In this document: positions 48,090-57,764 of the stretch, in pieces
How positions within the stretch are numbered: position 1 is the first letter of the stretch
How the letters are laid out: the number at the start of each line of letters is the position of its first letter
Source: Bradyrhizobium sp. 190
GTDB taxonomy: Bacteria; Pseudomonadota; Alphaproteobacteria; Rhizobiales; Xanthobacteraceae
Direction of reading: 5' to 3'
DNA length: 64,000 nt
NCBI RefSeq assembly: GCF_023073415.1
Contig: NZ_JADPJL010000052.1
Coordinates: forward strand, 1 to 64,000
The notes under the pieces: generated by a model
What the model saw: only the letters and a program-made list of their open reading frames with translations
The model's database searches: none
Told to the model about the DNA's origin: nothing
Program-made: the position numbers and the translations under genes

Positions 48090-48557
48090 TATGGCGGCCG
48101 GCCGCGCTGCAGCGCCATGAACGCCAGATGAACCTCGATGTGCCAGGGAACTTCGGAAACGCCCGTCTCTTTCGGCCAATTTTGGGCAACGTCGGTTAGT
48201 ATCGAAGACGAATGACCGAGTTTGCGTTGCCAAGACGACCCCATTGTCGTTATTCGCGAACCGACTATCGCCGTCAACAGCACAGGCATTTCGGTCGAGT
48301 CTACTATGCGCTCTACCACCTCGACGAGTTGGCTCCGTCGGGCTTCTTCTGTATAGCGGGAGCCGATTGCGCGCGCAATTGAGTGGGCCCGATGCGCACA
48401 CCCCTTCAAAACCGGCGCGCTCGGCGATCGCGCCGGAGAGCCCATCATGCGCCTTCACGAGAAAGGCGAGTTCACGGATGCGAAAGATTTCTGCGCGCGA
48501 CGAGCTCGCGCGTCGATCAGGGCTGTTGGCGACGAAAGATTGTGATTGATGTTGCAT
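48090..48557 (-). pseudogene. PEP mutase/isocitrate-lyase-family remnant, copy 2
   Basis: The start MQHQSQSFVANSPDRRASSS parallels MQYQPQSVVANGPGRCAGSS of copy 1. It continues FLVKAHDGLSGAIAERAGFE, GVCASG, then in other frames SIARAIGSRYTEEARRSQLV and EVVERIVDSTEMPVLLTA. This is the N-terminal barrel part of PEP-mutase-like proteins. The metal-binding DADTG-type motif is lost (LLTAIVGSRI). It decayed separately from copy 1, since the indels differ. Confidence 0.65.
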
Positions 48558-49014
48558 GCCGAACTCGTTGTAGGTGCCGTTTGACCGGCTCAACACTCAT
48601 CGACAGTCGACATGCTTCTGTTGTGTAAATCAATTACCAGCGTTGGTAGTTGCCGGAAGCAAATTGTTGCATGTCGGTATGGGATGACGCAGGACTCGCG
48701 GTTAGCCGTCGATGTTAGGCGCGTTCTGGTGAGGACACCACAAGGTTTGTCCTCAAGGAAGCATAAAGCTCGGTGCGAGAGGCGACCAGAACCATCTCTC
48801 TCGACCTTGGCCGGGCCGATTGATGACCCTAAGGTCGGCAAGCCGACAAGGGAAGCACCGCCCTCAGCGAGCTTGGCAGGCCTGTCATCGTGCCATTACT
48901 GCAAACAATTTTGCCGAAACCGAGGCGTGAAACGTTGCAGCGGCAATGATCCAATGTTCCCTTGTACGAGGCGCTAGATTGAAGGAGATGATCGAGGCCC
49001 TCGGCCCGCGAGCT
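48558..49014. other. Non-coding stretch
   Basis: No gene was seen between the PEP-mutase remnant and the GMC oxidoreductase stop codon. Confidence 0.4.
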
Positions 49015-50616
49015 TTACGCCATCCTCGCGTCTACCTTGACCATGTCGGCGCCCTTCTCAGCCACCATAATCGTGGGCGCATAGGTGTTGCCGGAGGGGA
49101 CGGTTGGCATGATCGAGGCATCGATCACGCGCAGGCCGGCAAGGCCGTGCACGCGCAGGCGGTCGTCGACCACCGCCATCGGATCGTGGCCCATCCTACA
49201 GGTCCCAACGATGTGGCAGAGCCCCTGTCCGGTGCGGCGCGCGTAGTCAAGCCATTCGTCATAGCTCTGCACCTTGTTACCGGGAAGGCGCTCGAACGCG
49301 ATGTATTTGGCGATGGCGCGATGCCGCATGATCCTGCGCGCGACCTGCATGCCGGCCACGGCGCAGTCGCGGTCTGTCTCCGCTGAGAGGAAATTCGGCC
49401 GGATGGCGGGCGCGCTGCCAGCCATCGGCGACTTGATGTGAATCGAGCCGCGCGAATCGGGCCGGCACCGGTACATCGTGACCGTCATGCCGGGCTGCCT
49501 CTCGAGGCGCCCCACCCGCACGGGATCGTAGCTCGCTGGCGTCACTATAAACTGCACGTCGGGCGTCTCCAGGCTGGGCTTAGTTCGCACGAAGCCGAAC
49601 ACCGGGCCCGCTGACCGGGTGAGCAAGCCCGTGCCTCTGACGTAGTATCGCACGATCTCGCGCAGGAGCCTCAGCCCCCGCGCCTGCTCGTTGATCGTGA
49701 TCGGTCGATTGACGCGCCACTTCATAACCGGCGCGAAGTGATTGCCGCAATTTTCGCCGACCCCCTTCAATTCGTGGCGGACCGCAATACCGAACTTCTT
49801 GAGGAGTTCGGCCTGGCCGATGCCGGATTGCTCCAGCAAGGCCGGCGACTGGACCGCGCCGCACGACAGGATCACCTCCCGGCCGCAGCGACCCTCAAAC
49901 TTGTCCCCGTGCCTGGTATAGGCGACGCCGACCGCGCGCTTGCCCTCGAGCAGGATACGACTCACCAGCGCATCGGTCTCGATGCGCAGGTTGGGCCGGC
50001 TACGCGCTGGATCCAGGAAGGCACGAGCGGCTGACCAGCGCCGGCCGTTCTTGATCGTCGCCTGATAGTAGCCGAAGCCTTCCTGACGTCCATTGTTGTA
50101 GTCCGGGTTGCGCGGAAAGCCGCTGCCTTCGGCGGCATCAATGAAGGCATCACCAAGCACATGGTGCTCATCGATCTCGCGGACATTGAGGAGTCCACCT
50201 TTGTTCCGCGAGTCGTCGCCCCGGCCCTCGTAGTGCTCGGAGTTCTTGAAGTAGGGCAGCACGTCCTCATAGGACCATCCCTGATTCCCAAGTTGGCTCC
50301 AGGTGTCGTAATCGAGAGGCTGACCCCGCACATAGAGCATGCCGTTGATCGAGCTACAACCGCCCAACGTGCGGCCGCTCGGATATGGGAGCCGCCGGCC
50401 GGCCAGGCCGTCCTCGGCTTCCATCTCGTAGTTCCAGTTGAAATTCTTATGGTTCAGGAGCTTGGTAAGGCCTGCGGGGATTTCGATCCACATTGACCTG
50501 TCGCGCGGACCGGCCTCGAGCAGCAATACCTTCACGTTCGCATCCTCGCTCAGGCGATTGGCGAGCACGCAGCCAGCCGAGCCGCCACCGACGATGATGT
50601 AATCCCATATGGGCAT
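49015..50616 (-). CDS. GMC-family FAD oxidoreductase (choline dehydrogenase-like)
   Basis: The 533-residue protein has the FAD-binding IIVGGGSAGCVLANRLSE at residues about 7-24, the GMC signatures GRTLGGCSSINGMLYVRG (about 81-98) and REVILSCGAVQSPALLEQSG (about 246-265). The C-terminal catalytic region has HIVGTCRMGHDPMAVVD, and SGNTYAPTIMVAEKGADM carries the His/Asn pair position. It oxidises an alcohol to an aldehyde or further, like BetA or AlkJ. ATG 50616 follows AAGGAGGAAATGCAACC. There is no signal peptide. The substrate is not evident, and the nearest neighbours are broken. Confidence 0.9.
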   Translation of the reverse strand: MPIWDYIIVGGGSAGCVLANRLSEDANVKVLLLEAGPRDRSMWIEIPAGLTKLLNHKNFNWNYEMEAEDGLAGRRLPYPSGRTLGGCSSINGMLYVRGQPLDYDTWSQLGNQGWSYEDVLPYFKNSEHYEGRGDDSRNKGGLLNVREIDEHHVLGDAFIDAAEGSGFPRNPDYNNGRQEGFGYYQATIKNGRRWSAARAFLDPARSRPNLRIETDALVSRILLEGKRAVGVAYTRHGDKFEGRCGREVILSCGAVQSPALLEQSGIGQAELLKKFGIAVRHELKGVGENCGNHFAPVMKWRVNRPITINEQARGLRLLREIVRYYVRGTGLLTRSAGPVFGFVRTKPSLETPDVQFIVTPASYDPVRVGRLERQPGMTVTMYRCRPDSRGSIHIKSPMAGSAPAIRPNFLSAETDRDCAVAGMQVARRIMRHRAIAKYIAFERLPGNKVQSYDEWLDYARRTGQGLCHIVGTCRMGHDPMAVVDDRLRVHGLAGLRVIDASIMPTVPSGNTYAPTIMVAEKGADMVKVDARMA

Positions 50617-50632
50617 GGTTGCATTTCCTCCT

Positions 50633-51130
50633 TTATCCCCCTAGCAGCCTGTCAACATAGCCGCGAAGATTAGACACGTCTTCGAGTTGTGGCTGGTTTG
50701 TCGACGAAGGCAAGACTTCCCGGTCCACCGAGGTCGTTCCGACCCACCAGCAGCGAAAGCGTTTCCCTTCCACCCGGATTGACTCGCCAGTGATCGAGAC
50801 CACGCGAGGCCCTCCCGAGGTCAGGAAGCGCGGCACCTGCTCGGGGACGACGAAGATCCTCAACGTGATACGTCGCGCCGTCGGCATAGGTGACCATCGA
50901 CTCGACGCTGAATACCATGCTCAGTTGCAGCTCGCCTTTTCGCCAAACCGGATCGTCCGGAATCCTTTGCCAAAACCATGACCGCCATACACCATCTTGA
51001 ACTTCATCCTAAGTTTCTCAGCCCGCTCCCTGCAGAAGAAGCTTTCTTCCGCTGCCATGCCCGGCCGCACACGTTCATAGTCGACGTCCGGAGATCCTAG
51101 AGGTACGTCTCGCCGCCAGCGCGATCGGCT
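50633..51130 (-). pseudogene. Decayed coding region, family not recognised
   Basis: Two minus frames look like pieces of one protein: LRMKFKMVYGGHGFGKGFRT with IRFGEKASCN (50921-51040), and MVFSVESMVTYADGATYHVE with DLRRPRA (50850-50918). RIFVVPEQVPRFLTSGGPR and VVSITGESIRVEGKRFRCWW follow. The composition and strand-like pattern suggest a former gene directly upstream of, and co-oriented with, the GMC oxidoreductase. I cannot name a family. Confidence 0.4.
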
Positions 51131-51616
51131 GATCGGCTGATAGGCACGCGCGAAATCGCTGCTCCATGCACCACGTTTGCGGCGAACGTCGAGCCGTATG
51201 ATCTCGCTCTTCAACGCCAACCGACCATTAGCGCGGCGTGATTGTAAAAGGGGGCGAGGACCACTTCCGGAAATCAAGAAGCTTAGCTCCATTGTTGACA
51301 ATGCCATCGGCGATGCGATGCGCCACAACCCGCAAGTCACGCGCCCGCGAGGCTCCTGAAGAGCTGACGTGCTAGGCAGTGGATAAGAAGACATAGACTT
51401 GGATTCGAATATAGATTCGTTCATGAGCCCTGAAAGTCTTTGCACGGCGGCATTATGGCCCCGAGGGGGACAGTGCAGTTCCCGAGATAAAGGGTTTGCG
51501 GAAGAGGTTGCGAATAGACCTGGTAGGACGAGGCGAGGCAACTACCAATTTTGGGAGGATCAAGACTGCAGGAAATTGATGGGGCGCGCCTGCTGATCTG
51601 CTGAAGGAAACACGTC
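51131..51616. other. Non-coding stretch before the IS21 remnant
   Basis: No gene was recognised. The left end of the IS21 element should lie here or has been deleted. Confidence 0.4.
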
Positions 51617-52574
51617 ATGCGGTTTCTGGCCATCCCATCTGCACCGCACTTCGGCGGTGTTCCCGAAACGATCGTCTCCGACAATCTGCCGTCCGGGCGC
51701 CAAGCATTGTGGTTCGAGCCGACTCTCACCAGACCTTTACCGCCATGGGCCGAGCATTACGGCACGGCGATTTTGCCGACTGGCAGCCCCAAGCCGAGCG
51801 ACAAGGGCAACGTTGAAGGCGCGATGCTGATTGTCGAGCGCTGGATTCTGGCACGGCTGCGTCACCGGCGGTTCTTCAACTTGGCCAATCTCAATAACAC
51901 GATTGATGAATTGCTCGAGGAGCTTAACACCGCCGACGCGCCATATCGGCAAATCCCGCCGGCAGGTGTTCGAGGAGATCGAACGCGCCGCCCTGGCGCT
52001 GCCCAGCGAGCGGTTCGAATACGCCGAGTGGAAAACGGCCAAGGTACATGCCGACTATCACGTCGAAGTCGACAAGACTTTTTACTCGGTGCCGCACCGG
52101 CTGATCGGTCGTCGGGTGGACGTCCGGCTCACCTATCGGGCGGTTGAGATCTTCCAGGATCACACACGTGTCGCCAGCCATGTGCGCCGCTCTCAGCGTA
52201 GCGGCCATGTCACCGTGAACGAGCAAATGCCCAAGGCCCATCAGCGTTACGCCAATATGACGCCGGCGGGCTTGATCAAGATGGCGGGGCGGATCGGCGT
52301 CAACGCCGCCATCCTGGTCGAGCGGATGATGCGCGAGCGCCCGCATCCCGAGCAAGGTTATCGTTCCGCCATGGGGATCATCTCCCTGGCGCGGCGGTAC
52401 GAGCGCGATCGGCTGGAAGCGGCCTGCGAGAGGGCGCTCGCCATCAACGCGATCAGCTACTCCTCGATGAGCGCCATCCTCAAATCCGGGCTCGACCGCA
52501 TAAGCCCTGCCGCCGAGCCCGTCAAAGCTACGCCCTCACACGCCAACATCCGTGGCGGCGCCTATTATCAATGA
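51617..52574 (+). pseudogene. istA: IstA transposase (IS21), truncated and frameshifted
   Basis: The remaining protein begins at FGGVPETIVSDNLPSG, the block around the second catalytic Asp. It continues with HYGTAILPTGSPKPSDKGNV and EGAMLIVERWILARLRHR, which hold the last acidic residue. A frameshift near 51955 leads to RQVFEEIERAALALPSERFE, DYHVEVDKTFYSVPHRLIGR, MMRERPHPEQGYRSAMGIIS and the tail. The N-terminal HTH and first Asp are gone. Confidence 0.85.
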
Positions 52575-52591
52575 AGGAAAGGAACATCGTG

Positions 52592-53320
52592 ATGCTGATA
52601 CACCCGACCATCGACGAAATGCAGGCGCTCGGCCTTGCCGGCATGGCGGCGGCCTACCGGCAATTGGCCGAACAGGACAATGCCGCCGATCTCAGCCGCG
52701 ATGAATGGCTCGGCCTGATGCTCGATCGCGAAACCGCCATGCGCGCCGACCGGCGTCTGACCAATCGCCTGGCCACAGCAAAGCTACGCTTCATCGATGC
52801 CTGCATTGAAGACATCGACTTCGCGGCCCGGCGGGGGCTTGACCGGCGCAACACTCTGCAACTGGCACAAGGCGCCTGGCTGAAAGCCCATGAGAACCTC
52901 ATCATCACCGGCTTGACGGGAACCGGCAAAACCTGGCTGGCGTGCGCCTTAGGACGCCAGGCTGCCAGGCTCGATCATTCCGTCCTTTATTTGCGGATGC
53001 CGCGCCTGTTCGAAGTCGTCGCCTGGCCCGTCTCGACGGTCGCTTCCCGCGCCTCATCGATAAGCTCGCGCGTGTCCAGTTGCTCATCCTCGACGACTGG
53101 GGCACCCACACCCTCAACGACCAGCAGCGCCTCGATCTCCTCGAAATCTTCGAAGAGCGCTACAGGCGCAAATCCACCCTCATAACCGCCCTGCTGCCGG
53201 TTGCCCAATGGCACGACGCAGATGCTATCCTCGACCGGATCATCCACAACTCCCACCGCATCGCTCTTGAAGGCGACAGCATGCGGAAGAAAAAGAGCCG
53301 AGCACAGGCAGGATCTGCGC
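52592..53320 (+). pseudogene. istB: IstB helper ATPase (IS21), frameshifted
   Basis: ATG 52592 begins MLIHPTIDEMQALGLAGMAA. The AAA+ Walker A is LIITGLTGTGKTWLACAL (about 52900). After RMPRLFEVV near 53020 the frame shifts, and Walker B LLILDDWGTHTLNDQQRLDL, the SRH region RYRRKSTLITALLPVAQWHD and DRIIHNSHRIALEGDSMRKK follow in another frame. IstB assembles transposition complexes with IstA. One indel separates an otherwise complete protein. Confidence 0.88.
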
Positions 53321-53334
53321 CGCGCTGCAATTCT

Positions 53335-53833
53335 AATTGCGTCCGAAAAGGACCGAGCCGAGAACACCTGATCCTCGCCCTGCTGCGTAGCGATCTGTCA
53401 CGCGCTTGCACTCCAGACTCGGCCGACTTTCCAGCGTTGTGCAACCTCGAAGCCTATGCCTCAGCGCAGCACCTCGTGTCGACCGTCACAGGTGATTGCA
53501 CACGACCAGGACGCCGTCACCCTACTTCGCGCCCGCTTTCCCGGCGGTTCGATTCCAGGGGCGCCAAAGGTGCGAACAATGGAGATCATTGCGGAAATGG
53601 AGCATGTGGCGCGGGAGGTCTATTGCGGGTCGATCGGCTTCATCGGTTTCAACTGGCGCATCGACAGGAATATTGCAATCCGCACCGTGACTATCGAGGA
53701 TGACGCGGCTGTGTTTCATGCGGGTAGCGGCATTACGGCGATGTCGGATCCGGAGGCTGAATATGAGGCGACGCTTGCCAAAGCACAGCGAATTTTTGAC
53801 GCGTTTTGTGCTGAAGCATCCGGTGCATCTTGA
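53335..53833 (+). pseudogene. pabB: PabB/TrpE-like chorismate-binding enzyme, C-terminal part
   Basis: ASEKDRAENT at 53335 is followed by a stop, and then LRSDLSRACTPDSADFPALC with NLEAYASAQHLVSTVTG and FPGGSIPGAPKVRTMEIIAE. YCGSIGFIGFNWRIDRNIAI and EAEYEATLAKAQRIFDAF complete it. These are the C-terminal catalytic blocks of aminodeoxychorismate synthase component I or anthranilate synthase. The N-terminal two-thirds was cut off by IS21. The stop overlaps the start of the amidotransferase gene, a normal pabB-pabA arrangement. Confidence 0.82.
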
Positions 53834-54414
53834 TTGTCATTATCGACAACTACGATTCGTTCGTGTTCAACATTGCGCGCTTTTTCCGCGGTCTTGGCAA
53901 AGCGACGGAAGTGATCAGGAACGACGCGGTCAGCGTCAATGAGCTTGTTGACCTTAAGCCGTGCGCGCCGGTTATCTCCCCCGGTCCTTGCACGCCGGCT
54001 GAGGCCGGAATATCTAAGGTCGTCGTCCGTGAACTTTCAGGTTCTCATCCCAATCCTGGGCATCTGCCTCGGACACCAATGTATTGGGAGCATTTTCGGC
54101 GGACGTGTAGCGCGTGCACGTCGCCCTATGCACGGTCGGTCCTCATATGTAACGCATGACGGCCGAGGGCTGTTCAAAGAACTCCCGTCGCCGATTTGCG
54201 TTGGATGCAACCATTCTCTTGTTGTTGAACTCGAGGAGTCATGCGCGCCGCAGCTTAACGTGACAGCACGTTCAGACGAAGACGAGATAATGGCTCTCGC
54301 GCATAGCAATCACCCAACATATGGCGCGCGGTTCCATCCTGAATCGATACTCACCTGACGAGGGAACGAGCTTCTCATGAACGTCCTGCAACTCGCCGAG
54401 AGCATCATGGGTTG
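53830..54414 (+). pseudogene. pabA: PabA/TrpG-like glutamine amidotransferase, broken
   Basis: TTG 53830 begins the class I amidotransferase pattern (IVIIDNYDSFVFNIARFFRG, VISPGPCTPAEAGIS). A frameshift near 54035 leads to the nucleophile block LGICLGHQCIGSIFGG, which keeps the Cys, and then FKELPSPICVGCNHSLVV and GARFHPESILT with the catalytic His and Glu. A TGA at 54356-54358 interrupts the normal tail, RGNELLMNVLQLAESIMG, which continues in frame to 54414. The enzyme would supply ammonia to the PabB partner for aminodeoxychorismate or anthranilate. Confidence 0.85.
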
Positions 54415-54865
54415 AAAATCATCGCAATGCGGCAGGAGACAAGAAATCCGGCCGATCGACCGAACCAACGCGCTCCACCGGTCGCAAATTGCTCTCTTAG
54501 TCTCGGCATTTCCTTCACCAGCCGGATCCCGGATTTGGAGGCCGCGCGTCTGCGGCGCAGATGCGAACCGCATTGCACGCGCGTTCTCGACAACTTGTAG
54601 GATAAAATCTGCGAGCCCGAAGTACTGGGCGCGTTCCTCGCAAGCGGGACCGCCGCGCCTGATGACGGAGTTTCTTGCAGAATCGGAGAGCTTCGGGTCC
54701 GACGATTGATTTTTTCGGTAAAGCGATGGCAGAACGAAGCGGCATACCGCTGTTCTTGGTCCCTGAAAATTCGCAGGGCTGCGTCCGCGCGACCAGAATT
54801 GGTCTTAAGCGTGGGCAGCTTGCCGTTTCGGGTCCTGGGTCGCGATGCTCTGGCAAACTGAATCT
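54415..54865. other. Non-coding stretch
   Basis: There is no gene between the pabA remnant and the porin terminator. Short frames here lack motifs. Confidence 0.4.
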
Positions 54866-54899
54866 ATTTAAAAGGCCCCCGGCGGGCATGCCGGGAGCC
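54866..54899 (-). terminator. Rho-independent terminator of the porin gene
   Basis: On the minus strand, GGCTCCCGGC and GCCGGGGGCC form a 10-bp GC-rich stem with a 6-base loop, followed by TTTTAAAT. It lies about 50 bases after the porin stop codon. Confidence 0.8.
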
Positions 54900-54949
54900 T
54901 TCTTGGAGGTTAACGCTGGTCGATATCTCTCCTTTGCGGTTGGTTTCAA

Positions 54950-56482
54950 TCAGAAGTTGCGCTGAGCGCGGAGCAGTAGTGTGAGGGCGTTCTGGTCCTT
55001 CAGCTCATATGTAGCAGCCGGCTTGGCAATGCCCGACTGTAGCGGCAGCGCAATAGTGCTTCCGCCTGCGTATTTCTGGTCGAGCATCGCGTAGGTGAGT
55101 TCGGCAGAGAAGGCCAGATTCTTGACTGGTGTCCAGATCGTTCTCGTGCCAACAACCGCAAGATTGAAATTAGGATTGCAGCCACCTGCGCCGCTCGAGA
55201 GAGCTAGGGTCGCCACGAACGCGCCACAGATATATCCCTGCGCTGTGTCGTTGTAGCGGACAGCAGCCCAGGCACCGTAAACGCTGGTGCTCCAATATGG
55301 ATCCCAGTTGTGAGTGTAGGCACCGTTGAAGCCGTACGTCGTAGTCAACTCCTGACCTGCACCGGCAACGAACACCGAGTCAGACACACCGGCAAGGCCG
55401 ACGCTCTGGTAAGCACCAGGGAGTCCGGTACCACCGTACATCGCGTAGGTGCTCGAAGCATACGAATGGAAGTTGTAAATGCTTGCGCCCTTTGTATACA
55501 CACCCTGGATATTGATCGTGTCGCCGGCACCGGTCGGGATGTTCTTGATTGACAATGCCAGCTGGCCAGCCCAGCCCCACTTGTCGCCCGGATAGCCAGT
55601 AACCTCGGAAGCGCCATAGTAGGCAGCGTGATTGTTATGCGCGGCAACCGATGCTTGGAAGAGGCCCCAAGCCTGATTAACACGAAGCGCCGCGATGAGA
55701 TCTGGCGTTCGCGATCCGCCGATGTCGGTAGCGCCGTAAGTACCAGCGGCAAGACCGGCGGCACTCGCAGCACTCACGTTCCAAACGTTGCTTGTTCGGG
55801 CGACTTGATCCTCGGCCGAGAAACTCGCTGTGACGCCTTGGCCGAAGTCAGCTGTATAGGCGAACTGGTTCACAGCTTCCCAGCCGGCGCCGCCCGGCAA
55901 ACCGTCGTAGCTGTTTCCCGGATAATTGGTCCAGGGAGAGGAAAACTGCGATTGCGCTCTACCGAACGTGAAGCCAGCGAACTGCATGAAGGCGTAGTAC
56001 ACGCTGAGATTTCCGCCGGAAACTTGGCCGCTACCGCTTCCCGCGGGATTACTTCCGCTGTACGCAGTCGATCCGTTTCTGGCGGTTGTGCCGGCGCCGG
56101 TATAGGAACCCGCAGTCCAGGTAAACGCCAAATCGGCGTAGGTACGAAGGACGCCGTACTCGGTCGCTGTGCGCGTATCGACGTTGAAGTTAAAACGCGA
56201 CTGACTCGTGTAGTAATTGCTGAGACGGTTGTGAGCAGCACCAACTCCACTCAAGGGGCTGCTGTACATACCGTTTGAGTTCAGCACCGTCCCGGCGCGC
56301 ACGTAACCGCCGAGCTTGATGCAGGTATCGGTTCCCGGAATGTAATAGAAGCCTGCTCCGTAAAACGAGCAAATCTTCACGTACTCGACCGCTTTCGCCT
56401 TTACGGGAAGATCGGCGGCCTGGGCCCCCGCGCCCACGAACATTGCTGCAGAACCAAGGATAAGACTCTTCGTTAGTTTCAT
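54950..56482 (-). CDS. Outer-membrane porin (alphaproteobacterial Omp2b/RopA type)
   Basis: The 510-residue protein has a signal peptide (MKLTKSLILGSAAMFVGAGA, cleavage after AQA). Next come ADLPVKAKAVEYVKICSFYG and AGFYYIPGTDTCIKLGGYVR, the conserved start of the porin-2 family. The rest is strand-rich and Gly/Ser/Tyr-rich, and the last residue is Phe (LLLRAQRNF), as needed for BAM insertion. It forms a beta-barrel channel in the outer membrane. ATG 56482 follows GGAGGTTCATCT. A 15-bp palindrome lies just upstream, and a strong terminator follows. It is intact and is the kind of gene present in several copies in Bradyrhizobium. Confidence 0.93.
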   Translation of the reverse strand: MKLTKSLILGSAAMFVGAGAQAADLPVKAKAVEYVKICSFYGAGFYYIPGTDTCIKLGGYVRAGTVLNSNGMYSSPLSGVGAAHNRLSNYYTSQSRFNFNVDTRTATEYGVLRTYADLAFTWTAGSYTGAGTTARNGSTAYSGSNPAGSGSGQVSGGNLSVYYAFMQFAGFTFGRAQSQFSSPWTNYPGNSYDGLPGGAGWEAVNQFAYTADFGQGVTASFSAEDQVARTSNVWNVSAASAAGLAAGTYGATDIGGSRTPDLIAALRVNQAWGLFQASVAAHNNHAAYYGASEVTGYPGDKWGWAGQLALSIKNIPTGAGDTINIQGVYTKGASIYNFHSYASSTYAMYGGTGLPGAYQSVGLAGVSDSVFVAGAGQELTTTYGFNGAYTHNWDPYWSTSVYGAWAAVRYNDTAQGYICGAFVATLALSSGAGGCNPNFNLAVVGTRTIWTPVKNLAFSAELTYAMLDQKYAGGSTIALPLQSGIAKPAATYELKDQNALTLLLRAQRNF

Positions 56483-56498
56483 AGATGAACCTCCAAGT

Positions 56499-56513
56499 GG
56501 AAACGCCGTTTCC
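56499..56513. promoter_or_regulatory. Palindrome GGAAACGCCGTTTCC in the porin leader
   Basis: Perfect 7-bp arms around one central base end 16 bases before the porin start codon, immediately upstream of GGAGG. It could be an operator or an mRNA hairpin next to the ribosome binding site. Confidence 0.45.
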
Positions 56514-56953
56514 GTCCTTCAAAGATCCGCCGCTGCTAGCCTCACTCACAGGCGGGTGCTGGACGGAACGACTTCGAGGAGCCCCCTCGCTGTCAAGCCA
56601 GCTTTATTTCGCTAGATCAATTGTTGCAATTAATTAATTATCAACATCACCGGTTTGGACGGAATTTGGACGGAATGTGGTAAATCGGTCACAATCCACC
56701 GCCACTTTAAGAATAGAGGCAGAAACATCGTTTGGAACAAAACGCAAGAGCCCCTGGGGACATCCCCGAGGCTCAACTTGGAGATTTAGCATGACCGTCA
56801 GGAGTGCAGTTCGAAATGGCCGTCCAATTGACGCTGAAATTAATTACAAAAGTCAATTTCTTTAGGGGTTTTGTCCGCGCTCCAAGACGGATAGGTGAGA
56901 TGACCGCAAGTGGAGAATCACGTGTGCCCTCCGGTGGAACCGAGGATTAGCGA
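56514..56953. other. Divergent control region between porin and MarR genes
   Basis: It contains TTGACA on the porin strand at about 56591-56596, AT-rich TTAATTAATTA at 56629-56640, and an interrupted hairpin GAGCCCCTGGGGACATCCCC, then GAGGCTC (56748-56774). The hairpin has no clear T-run, so I do not call it a terminator. Confidence 0.45.
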
Positions 56954-57445
56954 ATGACCGACATGGCCGAAAAAAAACAACTCGATAAAGCCGTTAGAGA
57001 TTTCATCTGGAACATCGTCGAGATTCATTCTCAACTTGAGGAGATACACAAAGGCTGGGCACAGATGTTGGGAGTAACCGAACCGCAATGGCTGATTTTG
57101 ATGGCCATCGACGAGCTCGATGACGGCCGGGGCGTTTCGGGAATTGCCGTTGCAAATAAGCTGCGGATTCATCCCGCTTTTGTTACCAACCAGACAAAGA
57201 AGCTGGAAACAATGGATTTTCTGGCTCGCGAACCCTCGCCTGATGATGCAAGGTTCGTCCAGATGTCGCTTACTCAAAAGGCGCGGGGAGAAATAACGAA
57301 GCTGTCAACCAAAAGACAGGCTATCAACTTGACGATGTTTGACGGGCTCGATGAGACGTCTCTCGATTACCTCAATAAACGGCTGGCCTTGATTGCCAAG
57401 AATAGCCGATTGGCAGCTCAAAAACTGAGCATAGGCATATTGTAG
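56954..57445 (+). CDS. MarR-family transcriptional regulator
   Basis: The 163-residue protein has the MarR winged helix: VTEPQWLILMAIDELDDGRG, VSGIAVANKLRIHPAFVTNQ (recognition helix), TKKLETMDFLAREPSPDDAR and FVQMSLTQKARGEITKLS (wing). N- and C-terminal helices form the dimer interface. Such proteins repress genes for efflux or aromatic catabolism and respond to small ligands. ATG 56954 follows GAGGATTAGCG. It stands alone, divergent from the porin gene, and could control it. The frame is intact. Confidence 0.9.
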   Translation: MTDMAEKKQLDKAVRDFIWNIVEIHSQLEEIHKGWAQMLGVTEPQWLILMAIDELDDGRGVSGIAVANKLRIHPAFVTNQTKKLETMDFLAREPSPDDARFVQMSLTQKARGEITKLSTKRQAINLTMFDGLDETSLDYLNKRLALIAKNSRLAAQKLSIGIL

Positions 57446-57764
57446 GACGGCGATCCGGAGTTCGCCGATACCGAAAACGCGTTGGGATTGGCAGCCCCCG
57501 TCGCGGCGAGACGAGATCGCCGGTCATCTTGACAGATGAGTGTACATTGGTCGCGGTTTCCGCGGCAATGTGGCGGTCGCTTCCTCTGAAAGGCAGCTCA
57601 CCAGATCTACATCGCGTTCCCGATACTTTCCTCCGACTTGCACTCGCGGGGTTTAGGGTTGAGGAAGAACGTTGTAATGAGAGGCGCTCAGGAACTGTAA
57701 TCATCGGCCCGAATATCAAGCGATGCAAGGCCGCGAGTGCTCTTCGCCGACAAGTTTGCGCAGC
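57446..57764. other. Intergenic stretch
   Basis: Nothing was recognised between the MarR gene and the convergent alpha/beta hydrolase gene. Confidence 0.4.

Larger units (their letters stand above)
51617..53334 (+). mobile_element. IS21-family element, left part missing
   Basis: The element keeps the C-terminal half of istA and all of a frameshifted istB. The right end lies near 53330, where pabB coding sequence resumes. The left end with the istA start is lost. Confidence 0.7.

Noticed and set aside
56748..56774. A hairpin that looked like a terminator
   Set aside because: The stem is interrupted and no T-run follows in either direction.
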